Shown: positions 7,784 to 15,020 of the stretch, in pieces
Layout of the letters: each line of letters begins with the position of its first letter
Position numbering within the stretch: the stretch's first letter is position 1
NCBI GenBank assembly: GCA_046594885.1
Contig: JBKJRD010000061.1
Location: 1-22,200, forward strand
DNA: 22,200 bases
Reading direction: 5' to 3'
Source of the DNA: Methylotenera_A sp046594885
Lineage (GTDB): Bacteria; Pseudomonadota; Gammaproteobacteria; Burkholderiales; Methylophilaceae
The notes under the pieces: model-generated
What the model saw: the letters and a program-made list of their open reading frames with translations, nothing else
Database searches by the model: none
What the model was told of the DNA's origin: nothing
Made by a program: the position numbers and the translations under genes

Positions 7784-7867
7784 ATTTGAAGGTGGATGCA
7801 AGCGGATTAAATCAACGTGGGCTGTAAAGCTATTTTATTTTGAATATCACAGTGTAGGGGATATTTT

Positions 7868-8623
7868 TTGCAAAGCACTCTTTCTTCACAGTATCGGCAG
7901 TTATTAACGCTGCATCAGCTGGCGAGTTTTGAACAGTTGTGGGATTATCAAGGCGATTGGTTTGAGCCGCCAAATCGTGAGCGTGGCGGTTGGAGCGGTG
8001 TGAATTATATTGAGTTAACTGACAATGCTGGCGCAAAACACGGCTTTTATTTAAAGCGCCAGCAGGGACATTTGCGCCGCACATGGCGACATCCGATTGC
8101 AGGTGAGCCCACTTTTGTGCGCGAATTCGAGATTTTGCAGCATTTGAGTAAACGCCAAGTGGCAACGCCAACGTTAGTTTTTTTTGGTAGCCAGCGCGAC
8201 AAGGCGATATTGCTGACCGAAGCGCTAACTGGATTTATAGCTGCAGATGCATGGCTTAAAAACCATGCAAATATGAGGGTTCACCAGCAAAGATTGTTGA
8301 TGTGCGCCTTAGCCAATGCTGTACGCAAGCTGCATCAATCTGGTGTTTGGCATCGTTCGCTGTATCTTAAGCATTTGTTTGTGAAAGAAACGAATGGCAT
8401 TTTTGAAGTCGCGAGTATCGATTTTGAAAAATCGCGTACTACTGCTTTTATTAAGTGGTTTCGATTTTCTGATTTAATTACGCTACATTATCGAACAGCC
8501 GATTTAAGCAACAGTAATCAGTTGGCATTTTTTAAACAGTATTTTGGTATTAAGCATTTAACGTTTAGCTATAAAATCTTATGCCGCTATTTGCATCAAC
8601 AATCCTTACAAAAAAGACGGTAA
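7868..8623 (+). CDS. InaA/WaaP-type LPS kinase-like protein lacking catalytic Asp
   Basis: A 251-residue protein of the lipopolysaccharide kinase (Kdo/WaaP) superfamily, closest in feel to InaA-type proteins: WFEPPNRERGGWSGVNYIEL is a hallmark of that branch. Visible elements are GFYLKRQQGH (Lys63), TFVREFEILQHL (Glu86), LLTEAL (hinge) and VASIDFEKSR (Asp185, metal site). The catalytic loop reads VWHRSLYLKHLFV, so the usual HRD Asp is Ser164. InaA relatives also vary here, so activity is uncertain. The TTG start at 7868 is supported by AGGGGA at 7856-7861 with 6-base spacing. It is the first gene of a plus-strand run, with only 3 bases to the next gene. A role in core phosphorylation is inferred from context. 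Confidence 0.8.
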   Translation: MQSTLSSQYRQLLTLHQLASFEQLWDYQGDWFEPPNRERGGWSGVNYIELTDNAGAKHGFYLKRQQGHLRRTWRHPIAGEPTFVREFEILQHLSKRQVATPTLVFFGSQRDKAILLTEALTGFIAADAWLKNHANMRVHQQRLLMCALANAVRKLHQSGVWHRSLYLKHLFVKETNGIFEVASIDFEKSRTTAFIKWFRFSDLITLHYRTADLSNSNQLAFFKQYFGIKHLTFSYKILCRYLHQQSLQKRR

Positions 8624-8626
8624 ACC

Positions 8627-9619
8627 ATGCGCTTAAACAACCTACCATTAAAAAACACGGACAGGATTTTAATACTCGCTTCGGCCAGCACAGGTAATAA
8701 TGTATTTTGCACACCGGCGATTCGCTTTTTGCGTAAACACCTGCCGCAAGCCACAATTGATGTAGTTGCGCTCAATCATTTAAGCGCAGAAGTCTTTGAA
8801 AACAGCCCCGATATTAATCGCTTGATTGTATTGAACCGCTTTTTTGGTAATGCGCGTGCATTTGACCGTTTGGCAAAAAAATATAATCAGCATATTTGTT
8901 TAAATATCAATGCCTTGAAAAAAATTAAAGGTAGTCAAACTGCGTTGCAAGTGATTCCTAAATATGTAAACGGGGTTGCGCGCGGGGAACAACAATTGCA
9001 ATTTGTTGCTAGTTTAATTAACCAGCCCATTACCGATGCTGATAGACAATACGTGATTGGAAGTGGCATTGCAGGCAAGTTTACTGGTTTGAGCAATGTC
9101 AGTGATTATGATGTATTGGTGAATATCCATTTGGGCTGCGGCACCACCTCATTGCACGGCTGGAAGTTTTTTTACAAAAATCGCGCCAATAACAATCGAC
9201 TATGGTCGGTTGCGCAATATATTGCATTAGGCCAGGCCTTAATTAAGGCGAATCCTGCGGTTAGAATTGTAGTGACGGGCACAAAAAATGAGGCGTTTTT
9301 AGCTAAGCAATTTCAGCAAGCTGTGCCCAATACGATTAACTTGGTGGGCAAAACCAGTGCTAAAGATATCTTTGATTTGATGCAAGCGCTGTCTTTATTT
9401 ATTGCGCATGATTGCGGCGTTTTTCATCTGGCCGCCGCCTCAAATGTGCCGATTGTGGGGCTTTACGGGCCAACCGATCCTATACTGGCAGGACCATATC
9501 CTGTGCGCCCGCAACAGCATATTATTAAAGCAGAATCAATGGCGGTAATAGAAACGAATACAGTTTTAGATGCGGCTTTAAACTTATTGGAAAAGTTTCC
9601 ACACCTTGCAAAAGCCTGA
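8627..9619 (+). CDS. Family 9 glycosyltransferase homologue with altered active site
   Basis: A 330-residue GT-B protein of the ADP-heptose:LPS heptosyltransferase family. The N-terminus RILILASASTGNNVFCTPAI aligns with the family's G-D-x-x-x-x-x-P segment, but the catalytic-base Asp is Asn24. The second domain is normal: VVTGTKNEAF, LVGKTSAKDIFDLMQ and AHDCGVFHLAAASNVPIVGL followed by YGPTDP bind the sugar nucleotide. The ATG at 8627 begins 3 bases after the InaA-like gene, and its end overlaps the next gene by 14 bases, so it is co-translated with both kinase-like genes. It may add a further core sugar with relaxed chemistry or be a non-catalytic homologue. The substrate is unknown. Confidence 0.8.
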   Translation: MRLNNLPLKNTDRILILASASTGNNVFCTPAIRFLRKHLPQATIDVVALNHLSAEVFENSPDINRLIVLNRFFGNARAFDRLAKKYNQHICLNINALKKIKGSQTALQVIPKYVNGVARGEQQLQFVASLINQPITDADRQYVIGSGIAGKFTGLSNVSDYDVLVNIHLGCGTTSLHGWKFFYKNRANNNRLWSVAQYIALGQALIKANPAVRIVVTGTKNEAFLAKQFQQAVPNTINLVGKTSAKDIFDLMQALSLFIAHDCGVFHLAAASNVPIVGLYGPTDPILAGPYPVRPQQHIIKAESMAVIETNTVLDAALNLLEKFPHLAKA

Positions 9620-11084
9620 TTTAACATCAATTACAACGCCTTGCTTTATGCTGTTTGATGTGCGGCTAGCAGACGGCTCTACATTGGTCATTGATGAAAT
9701 CGTACGCGTAGTGCCGAATAAACGCTTGGTTTGCAAAGCGGTTTGGAATCAAACACGAGTTTATGCAAAAATGTTTATCGGGGCTAATGCCAAGCGCTAT
9801 GCGCAACGCGATGCGCAGGGCGTGCAAGCATTAATAGATGCCAATATTGCCACGCCAGCTTTGTTGCACGCGGGTAATTTTGATGCACATGCAGTGTTAA
9901 TCTTTAAAGCGATAGACGACGCTAAAAATGCAGAAACGCTTTACCAAGATTTGTACGTTTCACAACAACAAGTACAGCGTTTGGATTTGATGTTGCGGCT
10001 AAGCACAATTGTGGCGCAATTACACACAGCGAATTTGCAGCAAACTGATTTGTATTTTAAAAACTTTTTAATTGACGCAGAAACAACTTATGCGATTGAT
10101 GGTGATGGCATTCAAACATTTTCATCATTATTCAACAAGCAAAAAAAGCATCGCAATTTAGCCACTTTATTTTCGAAAATGGATGCGCTGGATCATCAAT
10201 GCATAGCAGCATGTTATGCGCACTATTGCACACTAACTGCAAAAAGATTTGCACCTAAAGACTTGGCGATTATTCACGACTTAACCCTAAAAATTCGGCA
10301 AAAAGTTGCCAGCGCCTATGCAGATAAAAAAGTATTTAGAACTTGTACTGATGTTAAAGTCACTCAAAATTTTGAGCGATATTTTGCTGTTGCAAGCAAC
10401 TTTAATGCTGTTCATTTAAACATTGAACAACTGGATGACGCATTACTTAACCCTCAAAATCGATTAAAAAGTGGCAACACTTGCACCGTCGGAAAAGCGT
10501 TTATTGCCAACCAAAGCGTGGTTATTAAGCGTTATAACATCAAGTATTTTTGGCATGGTTTGAAGCTAAGTGTTTCTCAAAGTCGCGCTGCTAAATCTTG
10601 GGCAAATGCGCATCGTTTGGCTATTTTGAATATCGCGACTGCAAAACCTTTGGCGTTAGTTGAAGCGCGATTTGGCTTTTTAAAGCGCAAAGCCTATTTT
10701 GTGACGCAATATTTAGATGCGCCATATATTGCCGAATTTTTTGCGTTAAGTATTGATGAATCTTCAAAAGCAAAAGTCGCGGATGAAACGGCTTGGTTAT
10801 TTTATAAGCTCTATTTACTGCGAATTTCGCATGGCGATTGCAAAGCCAGCAATATTAAAATCGTCGATGTTAAGCCAGTTTTAATCGATTTAGATAGTAT
10901 GCAAGCACATACTTACGCCTGCTGGTTTGAGAAAAAGCATGATAAAGATTTAAAAAGATTCATGCAAAATTGGGCCAATAATCCTGAAATAACGGCGATT
11001 TTTAAGCAATCCTTTAAGCGAATCTGCGATGAGACAGGCGATTTAAAGTGGGCCAGTATTTTAGAACGGGCAAAAATTAGCTAA
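9606..11084 (+). CDS. Tandem double kinase-domain protein, WaaP/RIO-like
   Basis: A 492-residue cytoplasmic protein with two kinase-like domains in tandem. Domain 1 (about residues 30-240) has RVYAKMFIG (Lys55), a catalytic loop LHTANLQQTDLYFKNFLID with Asp148 but Gln in place of His, and AIDGDG (Asp165). Domain 2 (about 285-490) has a glycine-loop-like SGNTCTVGKAF, VVIKRYN (Lys308), a canonical SHGDCKASNI with Asp411, and VLIDLDS (Asp428). The family is recognisable only as LPS-kinase-like. Its place just before a carbamoyltransferase resembles wapQ of P. aeruginosa, as I recall that locus. The TTG at 9606, with GGAAAAG about 10 bases upstream, overlaps the previous gene; an ATG at 9648 is the alternative. 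The substrate, probably inner-core heptose, is inferred. Confidence 0.72.
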   Translation: MQKPDLTSITTPCFMLFDVRLADGSTLVIDEIVRVVPNKRLVCKAVWNQTRVYAKMFIGANAKRYAQRDAQGVQALIDANIATPALLHAGNFDAHAVLIFKAIDDAKNAETLYQDLYVSQQQVQRLDLMLRLSTIVAQLHTANLQQTDLYFKNFLIDAETTYAIDGDGIQTFSSLFNKQKKHRNLATLFSKMDALDHQCIAACYAHYCTLTAKRFAPKDLAIIHDLTLKIRQKVASAYADKKVFRTCTDVKVTQNFERYFAVASNFNAVHLNIEQLDDALLNPQNRLKSGNTCTVGKAFIANQSVVIKRYNIKYFWHGLKLSVSQSRAAKSWANAHRLAILNIATAKPLALVEARFGFLKRKAYFVTQYLDAPYIAEFFALSIDESSKAKVADETAWLFYKLYLLRISHGDCKASNIKIVDVKPVLIDLDSMQAHTYACWFEKKHDKDLKRFMQNWANNPEITAIFKQSFKRICDETGDLKWASILERAKIS

Positions 11085-11140
11085 AGCCAGTAAAATGAGC
11101 GATAAATGTATATCGACCAATTGAAATTGAGAAGCACAGT

Positions 11141-12859
11141 ATGATTGTATTAGGGTTATCAGGCGCGTTAGGCCATGATGCTTCAGCCGCGATTTTGGTG
11201 GATGGCAAAATCATCGCGGCGGCAGAAGAAGAGCGTTTTATTCGCGATAAACACGCCAAAAATAAATTTCCGTATGAAGCGGCAAAATTCTGCTTAAAGC
11301 AAGCCGGCATTAAGGCTGAAGAGGTAGAAATAGTCGCTTTTCCATATGCGGAGATTGCGCTCACCAGCAAAGCGCGCTGGCATTATGCCAAGCGGCATTG
11401 GTATGCACCAGATCGCGCAATTGACGCCTTATTTAATGGTAATCGAAGATTCCGCCGCAATCGCGATAAAAGCCTAAAATTGATGGCAGATTTAGGCTTA
11501 ACTAACGCCAAATTTGTGCCAGTTGAGCATCATTTGGCGCATGCATCCAGCGCCTATCACTTAAGTGGTTTTACAGAAAAAACCGCGATTGTGGGCATTG
11601 ATGGTAAAGGCGAATATGCCACCACATTTTTTGGCTATGGCGAAAACGGCAAAATTCATAAGATTAAAGAGTTTTACGACCCAGATTCGTTAGGCGGCAT
11701 GTATGGCGCGATTACCGAGTATTTGGGTTTTGAAATGCTGGACGGCGAATTTAAAGTGATGGGCATGGCGCCCTATGGTGATGCCAGCAAATACGATTTA
11801 TCACGTTTGGCTAGATTTGAAAATGGCGAGTTAATCATCGATACCAAAATGGTGAATGTAGTGGGTTTGCGCCGATATAAAGAAAATGGAAAAGGTTATT
11901 ACTTCACGCCAGAATTAATCGATTGGCTGGGCCCTAAACGCAGCGGCGATGAAATTGATAATCCGTATATCCATTACGCGGCTTCTGTACAAGCTTTGTT
12001 AGAAGATGTCGCGCTGAAAATGATTGATTATTATCTGGGAGACATCATTAAACAAACTGGCAAAATCGTGATGGCTGGCGGTGTTGCGCTGAATGTTAAG
12101 CTCAATCAGCGCATTATTAATATGCCGCATGTGAAAGAGCTATTCGTGCAACCAGCCTCTGGCGATGCGGGTACTTCGCTTGGCGCGGCCACTTATGCTG
12201 CACATGCCGCTGGCGATACGATTGCGCCCATGCAGCATGCGTATTTAGGCCCAGCGTTTAGCAGTGAAGAATGCGTTGCGGCTTGCAAAGCGCACCCGAA
12301 TAAACCAACATTCACCAAAGTGGATAATTTTCCGCAAAAAGCGGCTGAGTTGTTGGCTGCTGGCAATCCACTCGCATGGCTGCAAGGCCGTATGGAGTTC
12401 GGCCCACGCTCACTAGGCTGCCGCAGTATTTTGGGTGACCCAAGCTTTCCGGGTGTGGCCGATCGCATCAACGCGCAGATTAAATACCGTGAACGCTGGC
12501 GCCCATTTTGCCCGAGCATGTTAGATAAAGTCGCGCCCGAAATACTGCAAACCAATCATCCTGCGCCGTACATGACATTTACCTTTGACGTGGCTGATTC
12601 GTGGAAATCGCGTATTCCAGAAGTGGTGCATGAAGATGGCACCGCACGTGCGCAAGTGGTGACGCACGCCACTAACCCACGCTATTATGAATTGATTGAG
12701 CATTTGGAAAAGTTACGTGGCAATGCCGTTGTGCTCAATACTTCACTTAATCGTCGCGGCGAGCCAATGATTTGCTCACCAACGGACGCGCTGAATATGT
12801 TTTACGGCTGCGATTTAGAATATTTAATGCTGGAAGATATTTTAGTCACCAAAGTTTAA
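11141..12859 (+). CDS. NodU/WapO-family O-carbamoyltransferase, likely for core heptose
   Basis: Transfers a carbamoyl group from carbamoyl phosphate, via carbamoyl-adenylate, to a sugar hydroxyl. The 572 residues show the Kae1-like N-terminal domain: GLSGALGHDASAAIL at the start, VEHHLAHASSAYHLSGF (metal-binding His around 130-134), and VMAGGVALNVKLNQR. The C-terminal domain contains FGPRSLGCRSILGDPSFPG, SLNRRGEPMICSPTDALNMF and a short tail. The ATG at 11141 follows GAGAAG. The neighbours are LPS-core kinases, and the equivalent P. aeruginosa gene (PA5005, wapO, from memory) acts on the 7-O-carbamoyl inner-core heptose. That makes heptose the best substrate guess; nodulation factors or antibiotics are unlikely here. 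Confidence 0.88.
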   Translation: MIVLGLSGALGHDASAAILVDGKIIAAAEEERFIRDKHAKNKFPYEAAKFCLKQAGIKAEEVEIVAFPYAEIALTSKARWHYAKRHWYAPDRAIDALFNGNRRFRRNRDKSLKLMADLGLTNAKFVPVEHHLAHASSAYHLSGFTEKTAIVGIDGKGEYATTFFGYGENGKIHKIKEFYDPDSLGGMYGAITEYLGFEMLDGEFKVMGMAPYGDASKYDLSRLARFENGELIIDTKMVNVVGLRRYKENGKGYYFTPELIDWLGPKRSGDEIDNPYIHYAASVQALLEDVALKMIDYYLGDIIKQTGKIVMAGGVALNVKLNQRIINMPHVKELFVQPASGDAGTSLGAATYAAHAAGDTIAPMQHAYLGPAFSSEECVAACKAHPNKPTFTKVDNFPQKAAELLAAGNPLAWLQGRMEFGPRSLGCRSILGDPSFPGVADRINAQIKYRERWRPFCPSMLDKVAPEILQTNHPAPYMTFTFDVADSWKSRIPEVVHEDGTARAQVVTHATNPRYYELIEHLEKLRGNAVVLNTSLNRRGEPMICSPTDALNMFYGCDLEYLMLEDILVTKV

Positions 12860-12863
12860 CCAT

Positions 12864-12924
12864 CACTTAACCTCTAAAATGACTTAACTTTTTTAGTTTT
12901 TTAACCCAAATTATGGGTTAAGTG
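12864..12924. repeat. Clustered TTAAC inverted repeats between wapO-like gene and edd
   Basis: GGTTAAGTG (12916-12924) is the exact complement of CACTTAACC (12864-12872). The same region can instead form TTAACCCA (12901-12908) with TGGGTTAA (12914-12921), an 8-bp stem with a 5-base loop. A further ACTTAAC sits at 12882-12888. These pairings exclude one another. No U-tract follows, so this is not a standard terminator. It lies 24 bases upstream of the edd -35 box and may be a regulator-binding array or a 3'-end structure of the carbamoyltransferase transcript. Confidence 0.4.
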
Positions 12925-12947
12925 CGCCAATTAGGTCATTTGGTTGT

Positions 12948-12976
12948 TTGACTGATCAGGTTCAATTAGCGATAAT
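12948..12976 (+). promoter_or_regulatory. Sigma-70 promoter of edd
   Basis: TTGACT (12948-12953) is followed after exactly 17 bases by GATAAT (12971-12976). Each box matches consensus at five of six positions with ideal spacing. Transcription from about 12983 would leave a leader of roughly 38 bases before the edd ATG at 13022. Confidence 0.72.
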
Positions 12977-13021
12977 CGAACAGTTAGGCATTATTTAAAT
13001 AATCACGATAAAAAAGCATTT

Positions 13022-14836
13022 ATGAAACAATCTTTAGTAGAAGTGACCGAACGTATTATTGAGCGCAGCCGCCAAACGCGCTCTGCTTATTTGCATCGTG
13101 TTGATCAAATTATCAATCGCGAAAAAGGTGCTGATAGACTTGGCTGTGCCAACGTAGCACACGCGGTTGCTGCTTTGCCAGCGAGTGATAAATTCAAGAT
13201 TGTGGTCGAAAAAGCCCCACATATCGGCATTGTAACCGCTTATAACGAGATGCTTTCCGCGCATCAGCCTTATGTGAATTACCCCGAAATTCTGCGTGAT
13301 GAAGCGCACAAGTTGGGCGCAACCGTGCAAGTGGCAGGCGGCGTGCCAGCCATGTGTGATGGCATCACCCAAGGCGAGCCGGGCATGGAGCTTTCATTAT
13401 TTAGTCGCGATAATATTGCCATGGGTACAGCGATTGCGCTTTCGCATGATGTATTTGATGCGGCATTGATGTTAGGTGTATGCGATAAAATTGTACCTGG
13501 TTTGTTAATTGGCGCACTGCATTTTGGTCATTTACCAACCGTTTTTGTACCAGCGGGGCCGATGAGCACGGGCTTAGATAACACCGCAAAATCTAAAGTG
13601 CGCGAAAAATACGCACAAGGTTTAGTCGGGCGCGAGGAGTTATTTGCCTCCGAATCTGCGGCTTATCATGGTGCTGGCACTTGTACGTTTTATGGCACGG
13701 CTAATAGCAATCAAATGTTGCTGGAAGCGATGGGGTTACATGTGCCAGGCGCAGCGTTTATTCATCCGCACGATGGCTTGCGTGAAGATTTAACGCGTGA
13801 AGCGGTGCATTTGGTGTTAAACAACACACGCAAGAATAACTTTATCCCGATTGGCAAACTGGTAGATGAACATGTGATTGTGAACGCAATGGTGGCTTTG
13901 TTAGCCACTGGCGGCTCTACCAATCATCTGATTCACTGGGTGGCCGTTGCACGCGCGGCAGGTATTATTATTGATTGGACAGACTTCCATTATCTGGCAA
14001 AAGGCACGCCATTATTAGCAAGCGTCTACCCAAATGGCAAAGCCGATGTCAACGAATTTCAAAACGCGGGTGGCCCAGGCTTTGTGATTCGCGAGTTGAT
14101 TGAAGGAGGCTATATGTACCCTGATGTGTACACGGTTGCCAAAGGCGGCTTGCGCGAGTTCGGTAAAAAACCTGTTAAAGAAGACGGAAAGTTAGTTTGG
14201 AAAGAATACCCAGCCGAAAGTGGCGATGAAACCGTTGTACGCACTGCTTCGCATCCATTCAACGAATCTGGCGGATTACGTTTGCTTAAAGGTAATTTAG
14301 GCCGTAGTGTGATTAAAATTTCTGCCGTGCCAGAAGATCGTCACATTATAGAAGCGCCTGCGATTGTATTTGATGCGCAAGAGGAATTATTGGCGGCATT
14401 TGACCGTGGCGAATTAGAGCGTGATTTTGTAGCGGTGGTGCGCTTTCAAGGGCCAAGAGCCAATGGTATGCCAGAATTACACAAATTAACACCACCATTG
14501 GCTGTGCTGCAGAACAAAGGCTTTATGGTCGCTATTGTCACCGATGGTCGCATGAGTGGCGCGTCTGGTAAAATTCCTGCGGCAATTCATCTAAGCCCAG
14601 AAGCCAGCGCAGGCGGCGCAATTGCTAAAATCCGTACCGGCGATATTATTCGCTTGAATGCGGTGGTCGGTCAACTTAACGTATTGGTAGACGAAGATAC
14701 TTGGACAGAGCGTGATCCAGAAGAATTGTCTGATGCAAAACGCAATAGTAATGCGCATGGTATAGGGCGTGAGTTATTTGGCGGCATGCGGAAAAACGTG
14801 TTATCTGCCGAAGAAGGCGCCATCACTTGGCTCTAG
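13022..14836 (+). CDS. edd: 6-phosphogluconate dehydratase
   Basis: Iron-sulfur dehydratase converting 6-phosphogluconate to 2-keto-3-deoxy-6-phosphogluconate, the first committed Entner-Doudoroff step, in the cytoplasm. The 604 residues match the Edd length. ILVD/EDD-family signatures in order are GIVTAYNEMLSAHQPY, GGVPAMCDGITQGEPGMELS, MLGVCDKIVPGLLIGAL and GAGTCTFYGTANSNQMLLEA (cluster cysteines among these), then GGSTNHLIHW, NAGGPGFVIREL and VTDGRMSGASGKIPAAIHLS. Dihydroxyacid dehydratase (IlvD) is the alternative, but the length and the downstream eda favour Edd. The ATG at 13022 has no clear Shine-Dalgarno. The gene has its own sigma-70 promoter, and its TAG stop lies inside the left end of a palindromic repeat (14833-14936). 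With Eda it would serve the cleavage branch of the RuMP cycle if the host is a methylotroph. Confidence 0.96.
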   Translation: MKQSLVEVTERIIERSRQTRSAYLHRVDQIINREKGADRLGCANVAHAVAALPASDKFKIVVEKAPHIGIVTAYNEMLSAHQPYVNYPEILRDEAHKLGATVQVAGGVPAMCDGITQGEPGMELSLFSRDNIAMGTAIALSHDVFDAALMLGVCDKIVPGLLIGALHFGHLPTVFVPAGPMSTGLDNTAKSKVREKYAQGLVGREELFASESAAYHGAGTCTFYGTANSNQMLLEAMGLHVPGAAFIHPHDGLREDLTREAVHLVLNNTRKNNFIPIGKLVDEHVIVNAMVALLATGGSTNHLIHWVAVARAAGIIIDWTDFHYLAKGTPLLASVYPNGKADVNEFQNAGGPGFVIRELIEGGYMYPDVYTVAKGGLREFGKKPVKEDGKLVWKEYPAESGDETVVRTASHPFNESGGLRLLKGNLGRSVIKISAVPEDRHIIEAPAIVFDAQEELLAAFDRGELERDFVAVVRFQGPRANGMPELHKLTPPLAVLQNKGFMVAIVTDGRMSGASGKIPAAIHLSPEASAGGAIAKIRTGDIIRLNAVVGQLNVLVDEDTWTERDPEELSDAKRNSNAHGIGRELFGGMRKNVLSAEEGAITWL

Positions 14837-14936
14837 CTGTTTAAAATATAATTTATGCGGCGTTACTTTCGCTTGCCGTACTATTCGTACTGTCTGCACT
14901 CAAGTGCCTTGCCTAAATTAATTTTGAAACAGCTAG
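14833..14936. repeat. 104-bp near-palindromic, MITE/REP-like element
   Basis: The ends are perfect 10-bp inverted repeats: CTAGCTGTTT (14833-14842) and AAACAGCTAG (14927-14936). Inside, the arms continue as an imperfect palindrome: AAAAT/ATTTT, ATTTA/TAAAT, further GC-rich partial pairing, and a centre of GTAC-TGAATA-like sequence around 14878-14890. The interior (GCGGCGTTACTTTCGCTTGC then TGTCTGCACTCAAGTGCCTT) is unlike the neighbouring genes and resembles short dispersed palindromic repeats I associate with proteobacterial intergenic DNA. No coding capacity is seen. The left terminus overlaps the edd stop codon. Only one copy is in this window. Confidence 0.65.
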
Positions 14937-14956
14937 CTAATATGTTCACTTTATTC

Positions 14957-14986
14957 ATTCCTGCGCAGGCTGGAATCCATTTTTTT
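14957..14986 (+). terminator. dRS3-like inverted repeat followed by T-run, possible edd terminator
   Basis: ATTCCTGCGCAGGCTGGAAT (14957-14976) has 5-bp arms ATTCC/GGAAT, a T-T mismatch, then GC/GC around a GCAG loop. It is followed by CCA and seven T (14980-14986). It could end edd transcription, though the stem is weak. The 20-bp pattern is one base per arm away from the dRS3 motif (ATTCCC, eight bases, GGGAAT) known as a dispersed repeat in Neisseria and as a filamentous-phage integration target. The link to that family is by sequence likeness only. Confidence 0.5.
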
Positions 14987-15020
14987 AAAAGTTTAATACT
15001 CAATTTAATTAGGTAAAAGT

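Noticed and set aside
12193..12555. 120-codon minus-strand frame inside the carbamoyltransferase
   Set aside because: Antisense to conserved carbamoyltransferase motifs and without recognisable protein features.
11141..12859. Carbamoyltransferase as a natural-product or Nod-factor gene
   Set aside because: No biosynthetic or nodulation genes are nearby; all neighbours are LPS-core genes.
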